This document shows positions 1-12,549 of a DNA stretch of 64,000 nucleotides, piece after piece. The DNA comes from Lichtheimia corymbifera B2541 (Eukaryota > Mucoromycota > Mucoromycetes > Mucorales > Lichtheimiaceae). Position 1 is the first letter of the stretch. Every line of letters starts with the position of its first letter. The position numbers and the translations under genes are program-made. The notes beneath the pieces were generated by a model. That model searched no databases, was not told the DNA's origin, and worked only from the letters and a program-made list of their open reading frames with translations. The stretch covers positions 62,001-126,000 of the forward strand of contig JNEU01000888.1 in the NCBI GenBank assembly GCA_000697475.1. Reading direction: 5' to 3'.

Positions 1-2
1 AT

Positions 3-323
3 CAAACATCGCATGCAGGTCTCAAATACCTGGTCGAGCATCATCCACAGATCGAGACATTACGTTTTATAGATATTGTAGGTACTTTTAGTGAAGATAT
101 GAATGTCATTCTGCCTGATTTACGTTGGTGTAAAGAATGTTATATGGGAAATGCCTTATCCAATAAACAATCGTGCATAATTTATATGTGGGGGCGGGGA
201 GGATGTGGTTGCGTGTCTGTGTTACACCTCTTCTCTTTTCTCCACACACTCAACAAAAAAAGCCGCGGCATGTCATCCCTACTCTCTCTTTCAAGTCTAT
301 TCCATGTTGACCGATCGACATGA
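3..323 (+). CDS. 3' end of an LRR-like (F-box/LRR family?) protein, partial
   Basis: The frame is open from the window edge to a stop at 321-323. Its first ~45 residues (GLKYLVEHHPQIETLRF, then VILPDLRW) read like leucine-rich repeat strands of the type found in fungal F-box/LRR proteins. The last ~50 residues are low-complexity and overlap the start of the next gene, so the true end may be earlier or spliced. The gene begins outside the window. It is probably a tandem neighbour of the F-box-like gene that follows. Function cannot be assigned. Confidence 0.35.
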   Translation, partial: QTSHAGLKYLVEHHPQIETLRFIDIVGTFSEDMNVILPDLRWCKECYMGNALSNKQSCIIYMWGRGGCGCVSVLHLFSFLHTLNKKSRGMSSLLSLSSLFHVDRST

Positions 324-1975
324 TTTCACTTGTGTCTTGACAACTGACGAAATCGGTGGCGTCTTTTCATACTTGACACAGCACGATTGTATGGCATGCA
401 TGCAGGTCTCACAGCGATGGCGTTCCTTGGTACCGCAGTATGCCCAGGCAACTTTTAGCGACTTGAGATTGGATGGCAGAAAGGATTATAGGCGACACCA
501 AAGCTTGATTGCTTGTCTTGGGCCACATGTCAAGTCTCTCGTGGTGGATGGATGCTCTGACGCGGATGCATTGTATGCTTTGATGGAACTATTGAGAGAG
601 CGTGGTTGTCAAGAAGGCATTGAATCGCTTGGTAAGGACAAGGAAAAGGATGATGTTGATGATTTCATTTATTCTATTTGTTTTAGAGCTTTACAAATGC
701 TATGTACCTGGTGATCTTGCTCTTTATCTTTGCCATTGGACACGTCTAAAGTACCTGACGCTGAGTCAAATGACCCATATCATGGACACGGAGGCCTTTT
801 ATCTCTCATTGATTACCCGGTGTGGCTCGTTAACGTCATTTCAGCTCCACTGTGATTTCATGATGATGTGTGACACGCCAACAGAACCCGTCCCTGGTGC
901 AGATGCTATGAATCTCAACATGCGCCATCTATCCTGGAAAGTATTCGGTGGAGAGCTTGAGCAACCAAACGACTTTCAGCCTCTTTTATTACAATGTCCC
1001 AACCTTATCAGTCTCGAGGGGTGGTTAGCAGCTGATTTTGATCCAATAATATTCGCATGGTGTCCAAAGCTACAGCATCTACGATGGGTGGGTCAGCAAC
1101 CGAATCGCCATTATTATCAGCTTCCAAGAAACGATCAGGAGTTACTAGAACTGGATGACAACGTGGATTACCAAGGGATGGGTCAATTGAGAGGGCTATC
1201 CATGCAGCACTATCACTTGTTGACATTTGAGGACCAGCATCAATTACGGTATCTGGAATTGGATGTGAATCAAGAGCAGCAACCTCATGCCATTCAACTA
1301 CTTGAAAGAAATGCGACAACCTTGCAATCACTTTTATTGGAAATTGACGGCATCTTATTACCCATCATATCATGTTTACGCGACTGCGATATTATTCATC
1401 GCTTGGTATCATTCGTACTTTTTATTCGACCTTCCTTCAGCAGTAGCATTGACGATAACAATGACGCCTCGAGTAGACGATCCAATGCAGCATTGCCTGA
1501 CTTGATCCACGACCTGCAAAAGACGGTGTCTCAAAGCACAACGTTGGAATGGATGGCGCTTGATTTGCTAGACATATTTGGCGATTTCAGTCTTGAAGAG
1601 CAAAAGAGGATGCTATCGATGATTGGCTGTATCCCCCATCTCAAGAGTATCGATATTGAGGAAGATACATTGGATCCGGAGGTCCTTTTGGCATTGTTTC
1701 AACGTGCAATGTCGTTACAGCAAGTGGTGGTCCGTTGTAATCATTTGGATGTGACATACGAGATATTGGAGGCCTTGGTCCGTTTACCGAATCTCAAGAG
1801 GCTTCATCTCCGTGCTGTTGGATCTATCAGTGCAAAAGGCGCTCGACGTTTAGCCAGCAAAAAGGACATGATGTGGATCGTGGAGTTACTGGAATCCGAT
1901 GAGCAGGACCATGCATGTTTCGACGACGCAAAGGAAATCATGAAGGATAGATTCTCATATTACCAAAAGCCGTGA
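304..1975 (+). CDS. F-box/LRR-like protein
   Basis: Two exons, 304-631 and 687-1975, separated by a 55-nt GTAAGG...TTTTAG intron; the join restores the frame (GAG). The product is about 538 aa. Residues ~13-50 have an F-box-like pattern (LTTDEIGGVFSYL, then D-C-x-x-C-x-QVSQRWRSLV). The rest is an irregular leucine-rich repeat array (for example LKYLTLSQM, LRYLELDVNQ, LPNLKRLHLRAVG). Such proteins usually act as substrate receptors of SCF ubiquitin ligases by binding Skp1 through the F-box; the substrate cannot be told from sequence. The ATG at 304 is chosen because it starts the F-box frame directly. Large expanded families of this type are common in Mucoromycota. The F-box call rests on pattern only. 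Confidence 0.68.
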
Positions 1976-2289
1976 TTGCGTCTTTATTAAAACAAAGATT
2001 GTATGTTATCATATGGAGTGATGAAGAAGAGGTTTACATGGTGTGATAAATGGGGTGAATAGCATAAAGTTAAGTACCCTTTGTTGGCATTGTCATTTAC
2101 AACTTCCACCTTTGTCCAAATATTACTTTATCATTTAAAGGCATTATAGAGAGAGAGAGAGGAATGGTTTTAAAAAGCAAGTTTATTGAATATCAAATTA
2201 TGAAACTACTTAGTGCCAATGCTTAGCCCACCATGAAGATGGTTTCCAGGTGCGACCACGGGGAGGTGATTGGCAATCCACACCCATAG
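1976..2289. other. 3' flank of F-box gene, no gene seen
   Basis: AT-rich flank with a short GA run (gagagagagaga near 2150). No coding signal is seen. It leads into the minisatellite. Confidence 0.5.
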
Positions 2290-2780
2290 TTTGACGTCTT
2301 TTCGGACGGGCCCTTTTAACGTCCATGGCAGACGGCTAGTTATACGTCATTTAAGCTACGACGGCATTTATACGCAAAGGTGCAAGCGGGTAAGTTTAAC
2401 GTCTACCACGACGCCCCCGTTTAACGTCCACTGTATGTGCAGACGGCTAGTTTACGTCTTTCAGTCTACGACGGCATTTTACGCAAAGAGGTGCAAGCGG
2501 GTATGTTTACGTCTTACCAAGACGGCATTTTGTCGCAAATGTGCAAGCGGTGGCAGTTGACGTCTTACCGAGACGGGCCAGTTTAACGTCCATGGCGGAC
2601 GGCTAGTTATACGTCTTTTAAGCTACGACGGCATTTTGACGCAAATGTGCAAGCGTGGCAGTTTACGTCTTACCGAGACGGGCCCTTTTAACGTCTATCG
2701 CGGACGGCTAGTTATACGTCTTTTAAGCTACGACGGCATTTTGACGCAAATGTGCAAGCGGCAAAGTTTAATGTCATTGC
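2290..2780. repeat. Minisatellite of ~108-bp units built from ACGTC...GACGG modules
   Basis: About 4.5 degenerate tandem units of 107-111 bp. Unit starts fall near 2291, 2399, 2510/2558 and 2665. Each unit is composed of about four sub-modules of ~27 bp that begin with ACGTC, carry GACGG 7-11 bases later, and end with a T-rich spacer. Sub-module landmarks are GGACGGCTAGTTA, CTACGACGGCATTT and ACGCAAATGTGCAAGCG. The array lies in the gap between two convergent genes. ACGTC is the half-site of CRE/ATF-type bZIP factors, but a regulatory role is inference only. It could equally be a subterminal repeat of a mobile element. Confidence 0.8.
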
Positions 2781-2789
2781 AAGACAAAG

Positions 2790-3505
2790 GAGAAAGAGGC
2801 TGCTGCGGCAACAAGCTTACGTTGCTATACACCCGTTGCTGTGTTTGAAAAATGACTCCGTCACCAAAATTCCATATATGGATTACAGCGGGCAGACTTT
2901 GCATAGCTCTGCATGAGTAGTAGTAGCACCTTGGTATCCATGGCGACGTTTCCTCTTTATTTCAAACAGCACCAAAATCAACGCCGACTCCTCCAGAGCA
3001 CTCACTGATGCCGTTTCCATCGCAACAACAACAACGTCACCGGCGAAAAGAAACAGCCGTGGAGCGTGTCAAATAAGGGTCGATGACCCATGCTGCCTCC
3101 ACATTAAGCAAGAGAGTAACTACGATCCACCCCATGACTGGAGCAACACAACAGGTATGTCCAAATACTTCTTCCTGCCTTTATCAAACGGCCAAAATAC
3201 CAGCAAGATATCACCCAATTCTTTTCACAATCGTTGATATAAGGCGTACCTCGTTTTGATCAAGGAGTCTAGACAATGTTGGATGATGTTGATATCAAAC
3301 ATATCATTGTAACCTCCCCGTGGAGGGCTGACCCAGTTGTTATGAACACCCAAGCAGTTCCATACAAGAGCTGTTAAATACCTATGCGTAAAGCAATGCC
3401 AATGAAGTAAATAAAACACCCTCCATGTTTAGAAATGACAAACGACTAAAGAAGCTTTTCACAAACGTTGATTTGGAGTATTCTTTGTATTTATGGCAAC
3501 GATTA
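2790..3505. other. Intergenic region with no supported gene
   Basis: Contains only short open frames without recognisable motifs. It lies downstream of the TPR/Mlp-like gene and after the minisatellite. A GTAGTAGTAG stretch is near 2918. Confidence 0.5.
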
Positions 3506-3527
3506 ATATATATATATATATATATAT
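3506..3527. repeat. (AT)n microsatellite
   Basis: A run of about eleven AT dinucleotides immediately downstream of the stop codon of the coiled-coil gene (minus strand), so probably in its 3' UTR. Confidence 0.9.
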
Positions 3528-3540
3528 GTACACTTTTTAT

Positions 3541-6500
3541 TTATCTTTTGGCAGCAGGTTGTTCAACATTGTCATCTTCTCTAGCTCTTTTGTTGGTGGC
3601 AAGTGCATCCAGTTCATCTTGAAGCTTGGCAATTTTCTTGTTGGACATGGATTGCATCACCTTGGATCGACCTTGTTCAAGCTCCAGTTGCTTTTGTACA
3701 TTCTCTACTTGGGTTTTTGCTTCATCCATCTGCTTTTTGATCTCCTGCATTTCATTCTGTGCCTTTTCCAACTCCTCCGAGGCCTTCTTCTGTAATCATT
3801 GGTGAGTATACACGATGCTCTCTATACACACACACCAACACACAAGCTCTTTTTACCTTTTCACTGATCTCTTTCTTGGCACGCTCCATAAGTGATTTAT
3901 GTTTTGCCTATATGGACGATAAGTAAATGTGGATTAAATATAGCCGTTCAACCTACCCGTAAATCAGTCAAATCCTTGTTCAACTTGGTATTCGAACGTT
4001 GCAATTGCTCGCTTTCTTGGGTCATCTTTTTCAATTTTTCTTCCATGGCCTGTTTTTCAGGTGCATCCGAGCTCTAGAATAGGTGTGTGAGCCATGGTGG
4101 TTCTCCCCTCCTCCCTCACAGTTATTATTACCTTGTCTCCTTCCAATTTTTTAAGATCGGCTTTTACACTTTCCCAGCGTCTTTTGAGACCAGCAGCTGC
4201 ACGTTGGTACTTGAGGGCCTATTCACAGACGATCAATACATGAACCCATGTGTCCCTTTCTTTACTTACCGTTTCATCTGCAAATTTCACCTTTGTTTCT
4301 AATTCCGCAATCTTGTTGGCCGAAAGCATCTTCTCTTGCTCCATGTTCAAAATTTGACTTTGTAACTTGGCTTGTTCCTCTTTGAGCATTTGAACTTCGG
4401 TGGGATCCGCTTTCTATAGATGAAAAGTTGAGTGATTTCGTTCATGTATTTCACTCACGCATGCATCCATACATTATACTTGTTAAGAATCTGCGAGGTG
4501 CGCATGTTCCATTCTTGTTTGGCCTTGGCAAGGAGATCCGTGGTGGCAATGGATTCATTGATTTGCTTCTCAAGCGATTGGATACGGTCTGGATATGAAA
4601 GCGTCAATTATGCGTGTAACCCTGTCGTGTCATGTTTGTGTTACCTGATGCTCTCGCCAATTCCTCTTTTGTCGTGACAAGTTGCTTTTCAAGGTCATGC
4701 TTGGCACTCTCTGCTTCCGAAAGCTTCTTTTCAAGAGATGCAGGAATGCTCACAGTAGCAGTAGCAGTATCCAATGTGCCTGTTGCATTCGCCATGGTAG
4801 CAGCATATTTCTCCTCGAGTTCCAAATTGGTCTTTTGTAATTGATGCACTTGAGCCTCGGTCAATTCCAACTTGGCCACCACCACTTGAAGTTGTCGTTG
4901 ATGTTCATCACTGGTAGCCAATGCTTGCTTATACTGGGCATACAATCGATCGTTTTCTTGCACAATGCCATCCATACTGGACCGAAGCTCGGTCACCGCC
5001 TTGTTGGACAGATCCGATAACGCAGAGCCGCCATGGTGGCCGGTCTCCTTGGTAATCGTGGAAAGTAATTGATCATGAAGTTGGGTGATCTTGAGTAATT
5101 GATGTCTGCTCGTATCAAGTCTTTAAGAAAAAAGAGCACGTGTAAGAATCCTTTTCCATGAAAATCCATCATCACCCATACTTACTCGGATCTCAAGGAT
5201 ATTTCCATCTTGGCCCATTCTTCCTTTTCGCTTGTCCATTGCAATTCCAGTGTTCTTAACCGACCTTCCGTCTTGAAAATGATCACGCGAGCTTCAGAAA
5301 GGGAACCATTCAGGGTGCGTACTTGCACTTGCAAACTCTCAATCGTCTTGGTATCTTTGATGTGTGCTGTTCGTTCACGTTCATAGTCAGATTGCAATGT
5401 TTGGTATTGACGTTCAGCAAGCTCCATCTTGTTTCGCAACGAAGCGAGTTCCACCTCCAAGGTCTGCTTGTCACTCTGCAAAGATTCCACTTGTGTCTTC
5501 ATTTCTTCAAGCTCCTTGGTCCAACGTTGCTCGGCTTCAAATTGGGATTGTTTCAACACTTCATTCTCCTCAATCACAGCTTCTGATTCCTTCAACTTGC
5601 TCTCTCGTTGCTGAGCATCCATCTTTGCATCATGAAGCTTGTTCCGCAAATCATCCAATAACGCATCATAGTCAGCCTTCATTTTCACAATGCGGTCATT
5701 GATATGGATGTAACGTTGCTCATAATCCTGCGTTCGTTCTCGTAACACTTGGATATCATCTTCATTGTCAGCAGAGGAGGGTTGTCGTCGTGTGGTGGTA
5801 GGTTCCATTGCCTCTTGTTCTGCTATTTTTGCTCTGAGTTGCATCAGCTCGGCTTGTGATTCCTCGTACTGCAATCTCAAGCGCTTGAGTTCGTTGCGTA
5901 GATTCTCAATGGTCGATTTTTCTCGTTCCATATGCACAGTTGTCATGGTGCGAAGCTCATCCTCTGCCAATCGTAGCTCCTCCTTGAGTGAACTTATCTC
6001 CCGCTTTTGACGTTCAGTTTGGGTTCGAAGACTTTCCATGTGTTCAAGTTGAGTATCATGACTATCGTCCTGTTGAAGCTGAAGCTCTCTGTAAAGGGAC
6101 TGGAGCTGATTGTGATTTTCTTGCAGCACTGCATAATCATCGTCTCGTTTCTGTTGGAGTTGTTGGACGTATTCAAGTTGTGTGTTGATGTTGGCAAGTT
6201 CAAGATTCTTTTGTGCTGACTCCTCTTTGGCAGACAAATACTCTGCATGAAGCTCCCTTAATGTCTTTTGTTGCTCATTCAACTGCTGGGTCAAGACATT
6301 CACTTGCTGCTTTTGCTGTACCAACTCCAATTGAGATGAATTGAGCGATTCTTTCAATTGTCCACATGTCTTCATCAATCCCTTCTCCCTGACTTCTGCT
6401 TGCTGACGATCTGAAGTGGCGGTAATGACAGATTGTCGATTTTGCTTCAATTCTTCCTTAAGCGTGGCTATTTCCGCCTCCATTGCACGATTCTGCTCTT

Positions 6501-8619
6501 CTCTCTCACGTTCATATTCTCCAAGCTTTTCCTTGTAGTCATGTATAAGAGCGTCAGGATCGATATGATTGGCATGATGTGGATCTCGTAAATGGTCTTG
6601 TATCATTTGCTTATACAGATGATTGTCCTTGATGGCCTTATCGAGACTAGTAATTTATCACCATCATGTTATTCTCCTTGTGGATTTCGGGTTTCCGCAA
6701 AACAACTTACCTGGATTGTAAATTCTGAGCTAGTCCTTCCAATTCTGAGATCTTGCCGTTCGATTGTTGAGTATCATGTTGATAGTTGATGGCAAGCTGC
6801 TGATGCTCATTTTTCAGGCGATCCGATTCTGTTGAAACACGCTCGAGTTCCTTTCGAAGTCGAGTGACATCCAAAAGCAACTCCTGATTCTTTTTGAATA
6901 ATTCATCGACGTCATGGAAGACTGTACGCTCATGAGTAACGCTGGGTGTGGTCGATGTATAATCGGTGATACTGCTGCTGTCATCGAATCCAGGAGGAAG
7001 GTATTGATTACGGCTTTGTGCATCACGTAAGAGGTACTTGAGCTGATAGGTGGCGTTGCGAAGTGAAATGTCAAGCGTTTCTTTTTGTTGTGTCATTTCA
7101 TGGAGCTGTGATTTGAGCCATTCCACCTATCCGAGAGAATATGAATCTTTTACTGCCATAGCCAATGAGAGTTGTCGTTATTACCTCTTGTGCTAAATGA
7201 GTATCGGATTCACCCGTTTGTCGAATTCGTTCTCGCAAGGCGCTCAATTCAGACCGTAGGCGATCATTGTTCGAGGTGACGTCGTTGTAATCTTGGCTGA
7301 TCTTATCATATGCCTCCACACATTTCTGGTTGTTGCTTTGGAGGCTCTCCTTCTCAAACGTCAATTTGGTGTGCTCTTTGCGTAGCTGATCCAATTCGTC
7401 AAATAGCTGCTGCTGATCTTGAGGTGAAGAACCATCGCTGGGTGGTAGCAAGCGTTTGCGGCACTGAATCAGCTCTGCTTTGAGGGATTTGTTTTCTTCC
7501 AAGATCGCTTTTTCCGCCGTTTGCTGCTCCTCCAATGCATCACGTGCTTTCTTAAGCTCCTTCAATTCCATCTCGCGTTGTTGTTCAAGAGATCTGATAG
7601 AAGATTGGAACGTGCTCTTTGTATCCTCCACGTGCTTTTTGAGTCGATCACGTTCGTCTTGGGTCGTCTCCAGTTGCCTCGACATCATTTCATTTTGCAT
7701 CTGCGATTCACCCAGTTGTGAAGATAAGTTGGCATGGTTGACACGTAAATCATCGCGCTCTTGTTCAATCGTCGTTTTCTCTTGTAATAAACGTTGGTAT
7801 TGTTGTTGCTATGAACATAAATGAGCCCTCGTTTCCATGACATTTTCCATATGTTCTTACCTGAGTATTGACAATATCCCAATGTTCGTTTTTATAACGC
7901 TGCATCTCGGTTCGGAGCTCCTCCAATTGATTGACGAGTTGCTGCTCTCGGTTTTTCAATAGCTCATTGTATGACTAAATTCCCCATCCATGGTTAATGC
8001 ATATCCACGAGATCCGATCAACTACCACTGCTACTCACTTGCTGCTTCAACGCTTCACGCTTCATATCTTGATTCTGTAAAGATAACTCGGCAATCTCCT
8101 TTTTGAACTTTGAATGATAGCCATATAACGACTTGTTTCGGTCTAAACATAAGCCTGGTTAATATAGAAGAAGGACTTTCACACACTATCATCTCTCTGT
8201 TACCTCTGTGAGCAAGGAGCTGTTCCCTTAATGATGCGACTCTTGCAAGCAGTGACCGATTATCTCCTTGTAACTCTTCTACTTGAAGACACGCCTCGTT
8301 GTGGAGCTTCTTGGTATCTTGGGACGCATTCTTAACAGCCCGTAATTCTGACTGAGCCAATTCGAGTTCATTTTCTACCGTCATTGATATAAGTTTTCAT
8401 TGTTGTCGTCTCAAGGGATGGTTGTCACGTACTCAATCTCTCTTCGTCATTGGTTTTCTTCGCGTGGGCTGCTTGAAGAGCTTCATAGTCAGCAAGGAGT
8501 ACTTCATAAGTGAGAGCTAGAAATGGAAACAGAGCATGAGAATAAAGTATAGAGGTGCATCGACAAACGCGTTGCTGGTTACATTTTGAAGACTCTATTG
8601 CATCAGAGAGTGTTGACAT
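3541..8619 (-). CDS. Nuclear pore basket protein, TPR/Mlp1-like coiled coil
   Basis: Fifteen exons in transcription order: 8619-8583, 8516-8433, 8374-8204, 8142-8039, 7974-7861, 7808-7185, 7126-6711, 6646-5186, 5120-4645, 4588-4473, 4413-4270, 4218-4132, 4073-3957, 3907-3857, 3789-3541. All joins keep frame and give 1416 aa. Almost the whole chain is heptad coiled coil rich in E, Q, K and L. Residues ~900-1030 resemble the TPR/MLP1/MLP2 domain (DYERERTAH, later LELQWTSEKEEW, then ITQLHDQL), and the C-terminus has a basic, nuclear-signal-like NKRARED...AAKR tail. In this family the protein lines the nuclear basket and helps mRNA quality control and export. It is shorter than yeast Mlp1 or animal TPR and lacks their long acidic tail. 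A generic coiled-coil tether is the main alternative. Confidence 0.72.
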
Positions 8620-8877
8620 TGGAGCAGACAAAGAAATCGCACTTGTCCGCTGCTGGCGGGTAGATTAAAGTCAGCGGGGTTCATTTGACTGGGAGGAGCG
8701 CACAATGAACCAAGTAGGCTTACATGACCTGTAGTGAATGAGAAAAAGCCTCAGCGTCTCTTTGTTAATATGAAAGAAAGAAACGTTATAGAACATCTTA
8801 TTATCACAGTGCTGCGAAAAGAACTTCATTCACCCACATGCGATAGGCGTCCAAGCACATCTGTACATGAGTAAAAT
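8620..8877 (-). promoter_or_regulatory. 5' flank/promoter of the TPR/Mlp-like gene
   Basis: About 260 bp separate the start codon at 8619 from the terminal repeat of the repeat island. It has no open frame of note and must hold the promoter of the minus-strand gene. No clear TATA box is visible. Confidence 0.45.
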
Positions 8878-11400
8878 ATATAATAAAGGTACCTGTTTCT
8901 CCTCAAAACCTTTATACTATAATGGGGTAACCAATATTTGCGATATTGAGCGTATCATTATGTTATCTTTGACTCCAAACCCTAGACATCTTATCTCATT
9001 AGTGGATGCTGTTTGCATCCCTCTGTAAAGGCGATCATTATTCCATTTATGCAGCACCGTGGCGCGTATAACAACCACATGTCGTCAACGCTGAGAGCAT
9101 CTTGGCTTTATTAGTGCTCTCGACACAATCCATTAGTAGGAACAGCTCCATCGCCCTTATTACAGTATAGGATCATGAAGATACCTGCTTCTCGATAATT
9201 TTACAATGAAGCGTGGAGACTTTATGAGAATGAAATTGATCAGCGTGCCTGGGAGCATCTTGTGTGAAAATTTCAAGTTCGAAGTCGGGAATCTCAAGGT
9301 GATGGAGCGTCCACTCTGCTTTATGTTCCCATGCGTTATACATTTGTATCCTCCCATTCAAAAACTTACAATGGAGCATGCGCTTTTTAAATGAATGAAG
9401 TTGATCAGCATGACTCAGCGAACCTTATTACCAAGTTTCATGTTCGAAATGGAGAATCCCAAAATACTGCATACTAATCCACATTTCATGAATTTGGTCG
9501 GGTGCGGGATTTCCGACCAACATAGTAAATCCCATATTACACCCTCCCATTCCCAATTTTCAAATGAACCATGAGGTATTTATGAGAACGAAATTGATCA
9601 GCATGTCCAAGTGCACGTTGTGTGAAAGTTTCATATTTGAGAAAGGGGATTTCGAGTCATGGGGCCGTGCAACCTACATATATTTACGTGCGTTCATCGT
9701 CGGACGCCCGCATCAACGTTCTCATAATGAAGTGTATGGTTTTTATTTGAATGAAGTTGCTCAGAATGTCCAAGCCCACGGTCCTGACCAAGTTTCCCAA
9801 TGGAGATGGGCAACGGCGGGGGTGTGCACTATGTACCCTACTTGCGCTCCGTCCGTCCTATATTTGGACCGTCCGATTCATAAAATATCATAATGAAGCA
9901 TACGGTTTTTAAATGAATGGAGTTGATCAGTATGACTCAGCGAACCTTCATGCCAAGTTTCAAGTTCAAAATAGGGAATCCCAAGATAATGCATACTAAA
10001 CGACATTTCATGAATCCGGGCGGGGTGCTGAATTTCCGTCGATCATAGTAAACCCCACATTACACCCTCCCCTTCCAAATTTTCAAATGAAGCATGGCTC
10101 CTTTATTAAGACAAAGTTGATCAGCATGACCAAGAGCATCTTGTGTGAAAGTTTCAGGTTCGAGAGAGGCAATCTCATGATCATGGATCAATTTACAGTG
10201 TACATGAATATGCAGGACAGTGCCTGACCTAATTAATTTCCAGCTCTTCCACCCCCACTTTATTTTTCTCTTCCACCCATTCTCAACTGTTGCCGCACTC
10301 AACTACAACTACTACCTGCGATTGATTGTCCTCTTTCAACCCATCATGTCAATCCTACAACTGTCTTGATCCGACTGCCTTTGACTGAATGGCAACTCCA
10401 TGGCGTGTGCACCCCATTACAGCACTCGCGTTTCTTGACACTCCACCTTCTTTTGTACAATCCTCAACCACCATCAAACGTAACAGCATTCATTCCAGCA
10501 GTGGCTATAAGCAAGTCTTTACTCTGTCTCAAACAGCATTCATAGCCTTGTCAGTCTACTATAACACACGCTCTTGCACACTTCTCTGTTGCTATCAGCA
10601 AATTCTTTGCTCTATTGTCTCGAGTTACTTGCAGCAACTTGTTTTGAAACATACGGTTACAATGGGTGGGATGCCATATCAGCTATCAAGTACACCGCAA
10701 TACAAGTAATCTTCATCTGGTTGGGTTGCGATGGAAGAAAATGACCCAGCAAGGATTGACCAGCAGCCGGATGGGACAGGAAGCATATCAGCAGCGATCA
10801 CATGGCTCTTCTCAACCAACATATTGGCTATGATGGAGGAATTCAATCAAGTACAGTACTGAGAATCGTGGTGGTCACTTGGCGCGTCGCCCCGCAATAA
10901 TGATCACATGGATACCACTGAGGAGGAGGATGGATTGGATGGGATCGACCAAATGGATGATATCTTGGTGGAAGGTGCTTTACAGTCAGGGACGCTATTG
11001 GAATACTCAGGTCAATGCATGCAGCAGCTATTTTACAATCATGGATGAAGGATGTTTATGACGGCAGCAATCAAGGATACAATGGCACAGTTATCCCTAT
11101 CGACTCGATGTGACACACCCGTAGCTTATCAATTTACAATGCTGTTCCCTTATCATACTTTCTCGATAAACAACATATACACTACCATGTGCTATTCTTC
11201 GACTGTTCCATTAAATTCAACATATTATCTAAACGAGCATCATGCCATCAGTTCATATACTTAAGTTGTGGATCACTGGGTGGTTTCTGGATTGAAAGGA
11301 GGGAGAATATGTAGAAACTTGAAGGTTGGAAAGCTAGATTGGATCATTTACATCATCGTATCGAGATGCTTTTATTCTTTTGTCACAGGTCCTAGTTCAT
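8878..11400 (+). repeat. Left inverted arm (copy L)
   Basis: Contains successive diverged ~120-150 bp units that open with (T)ACAATGAAGCGTGG and continue with ATGAGAACGAAATTGATCAG, CATCTTGTGTGAAAGTTTCA and GTTCGA. These are followed (10200-10700) by a segment starting with pyrimidine-rich TTCCACC motifs, then by a decayed coding-like stretch (10650-11100). It is inverted relative to 15990-18421 and to 12060-13740. The inner boundary is not sharp. Confidence 0.7.
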
Positions 11401-12027
11401 GTATTGATGACGAAAGGCAGGAATGGTTCTCGAATGCTTGCATTGCAAGATATTAATTTCGGGAGTGATGATACCCAACATAGTGCCTGGTTCATTGTAA
11501 CTTGATTCACTCTGCTCAAGAAAGAATAAGCTGTTGTGATACAACTATTCACGAGTACATGAACGTGCCATTCTTACCTATGATAGCTTTCAGCTACGCT
11601 AGTTTATACAACATTATATGTAGGGGCAAATGAAAGGTTCTTATTGGTGGAGGGTGCATGATAGACAATCCCTAAATAGTAAGGTCTGCCTATGATGGTG
11701 TGGTTAACAAGCATAAATGATCAGCGCATCCGAGACTATGAGCGGTAATGGTATTGTTTGCCTCTAGGGTTCGTTCTTATATAAGGCTATACATACAAAA
11801 TGGGTCATGCTGATAGGGCCGTTGTCATAGGTAAGCATTATGATGTATGTACTTGTGCTACAGAGCTCATAATCTTTCTTACGTAGCCGTAATGATTTAA
11901 GCTTACAATGGGTCAAGCTTCCGTAACAAGCAGGGTTGTTGGGTACTATTACTATGGGTTTATTAACAATGAAAATACAAGCGTCTATTTAACATGTATA
12001 CAATCAGTTATTGTCACTACCCATCGT

Positions 12028-12549
12028 CTAATCAGCATATGAACAATGAAGCTTTAATGAATGTAATATGACAGAAGGAACAAGAGCGTCTCGATACAAT
12101 GATGTGGGTATAATCCAATCTCCCATTCCGGCCTTCAAATTTCTATCCTTCCTTTCCTTCCAGATGCCAACCAGTGGATCACAAAGAATCAGCAGGTGTC
12201 GTTGTGTCATTGTATTCTTGGTTGCTGCCGTCATAAGCATATTCACCATGATTGTAAAAGTAGCTGTTGCATGCACTGACTTGAACGTTGCAATATCATC
12301 CATGGTGGTAAATCCTCTCTTGTCAAAGATATAAGCCCTCGTTTCCATGCCATCCAATACAACCAATCCATCATCATCCTCAGCCGTATCCACGTGTTCG
12401 TTACTGCTGACGACGAACCAAGTAGCCAAAGCAGCATTCCAGGATTCCACATTAGTGCACTTGATTGCATCCATCCATTCATCCATAACCATTGCGAGTC
12501 CAATGCGAAAGAGCCTCTGTGATCGCTGCTGATATGCTTCCTTTTCCAT
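12028..12549 (-). pseudogene. Decayed ORF shared by three arm copies, function unknown
   Basis: An open frame of 173 codons containing SWNAALATWFVV, a D/E-rich stretch, then RAYIFDKRGFTTMDDI. The same order occurs in copy R on the minus strand at 16146-16520 (SWNVALVAWRIIS ... KAYIFSERQFTPMDDI), and copy L has frame-shifted remains at 10650-11100. An upstream exon-like part (AISAIKY-A-QA) is conserved in all three but needs frameshifts to join. It is unclear whether this is the element's own former protein or a captured host fragment. No family is recognised. Confidence 0.4.

Noticed and set aside
9170..10200. GGTTCGA motifs in the repeat units, as in tRNA/SINE B boxes
   Set aside because: The tRNA cloverleaf and A box are missing and the motif is part of a longer repeat unit; no tRNA or SINE is supported.
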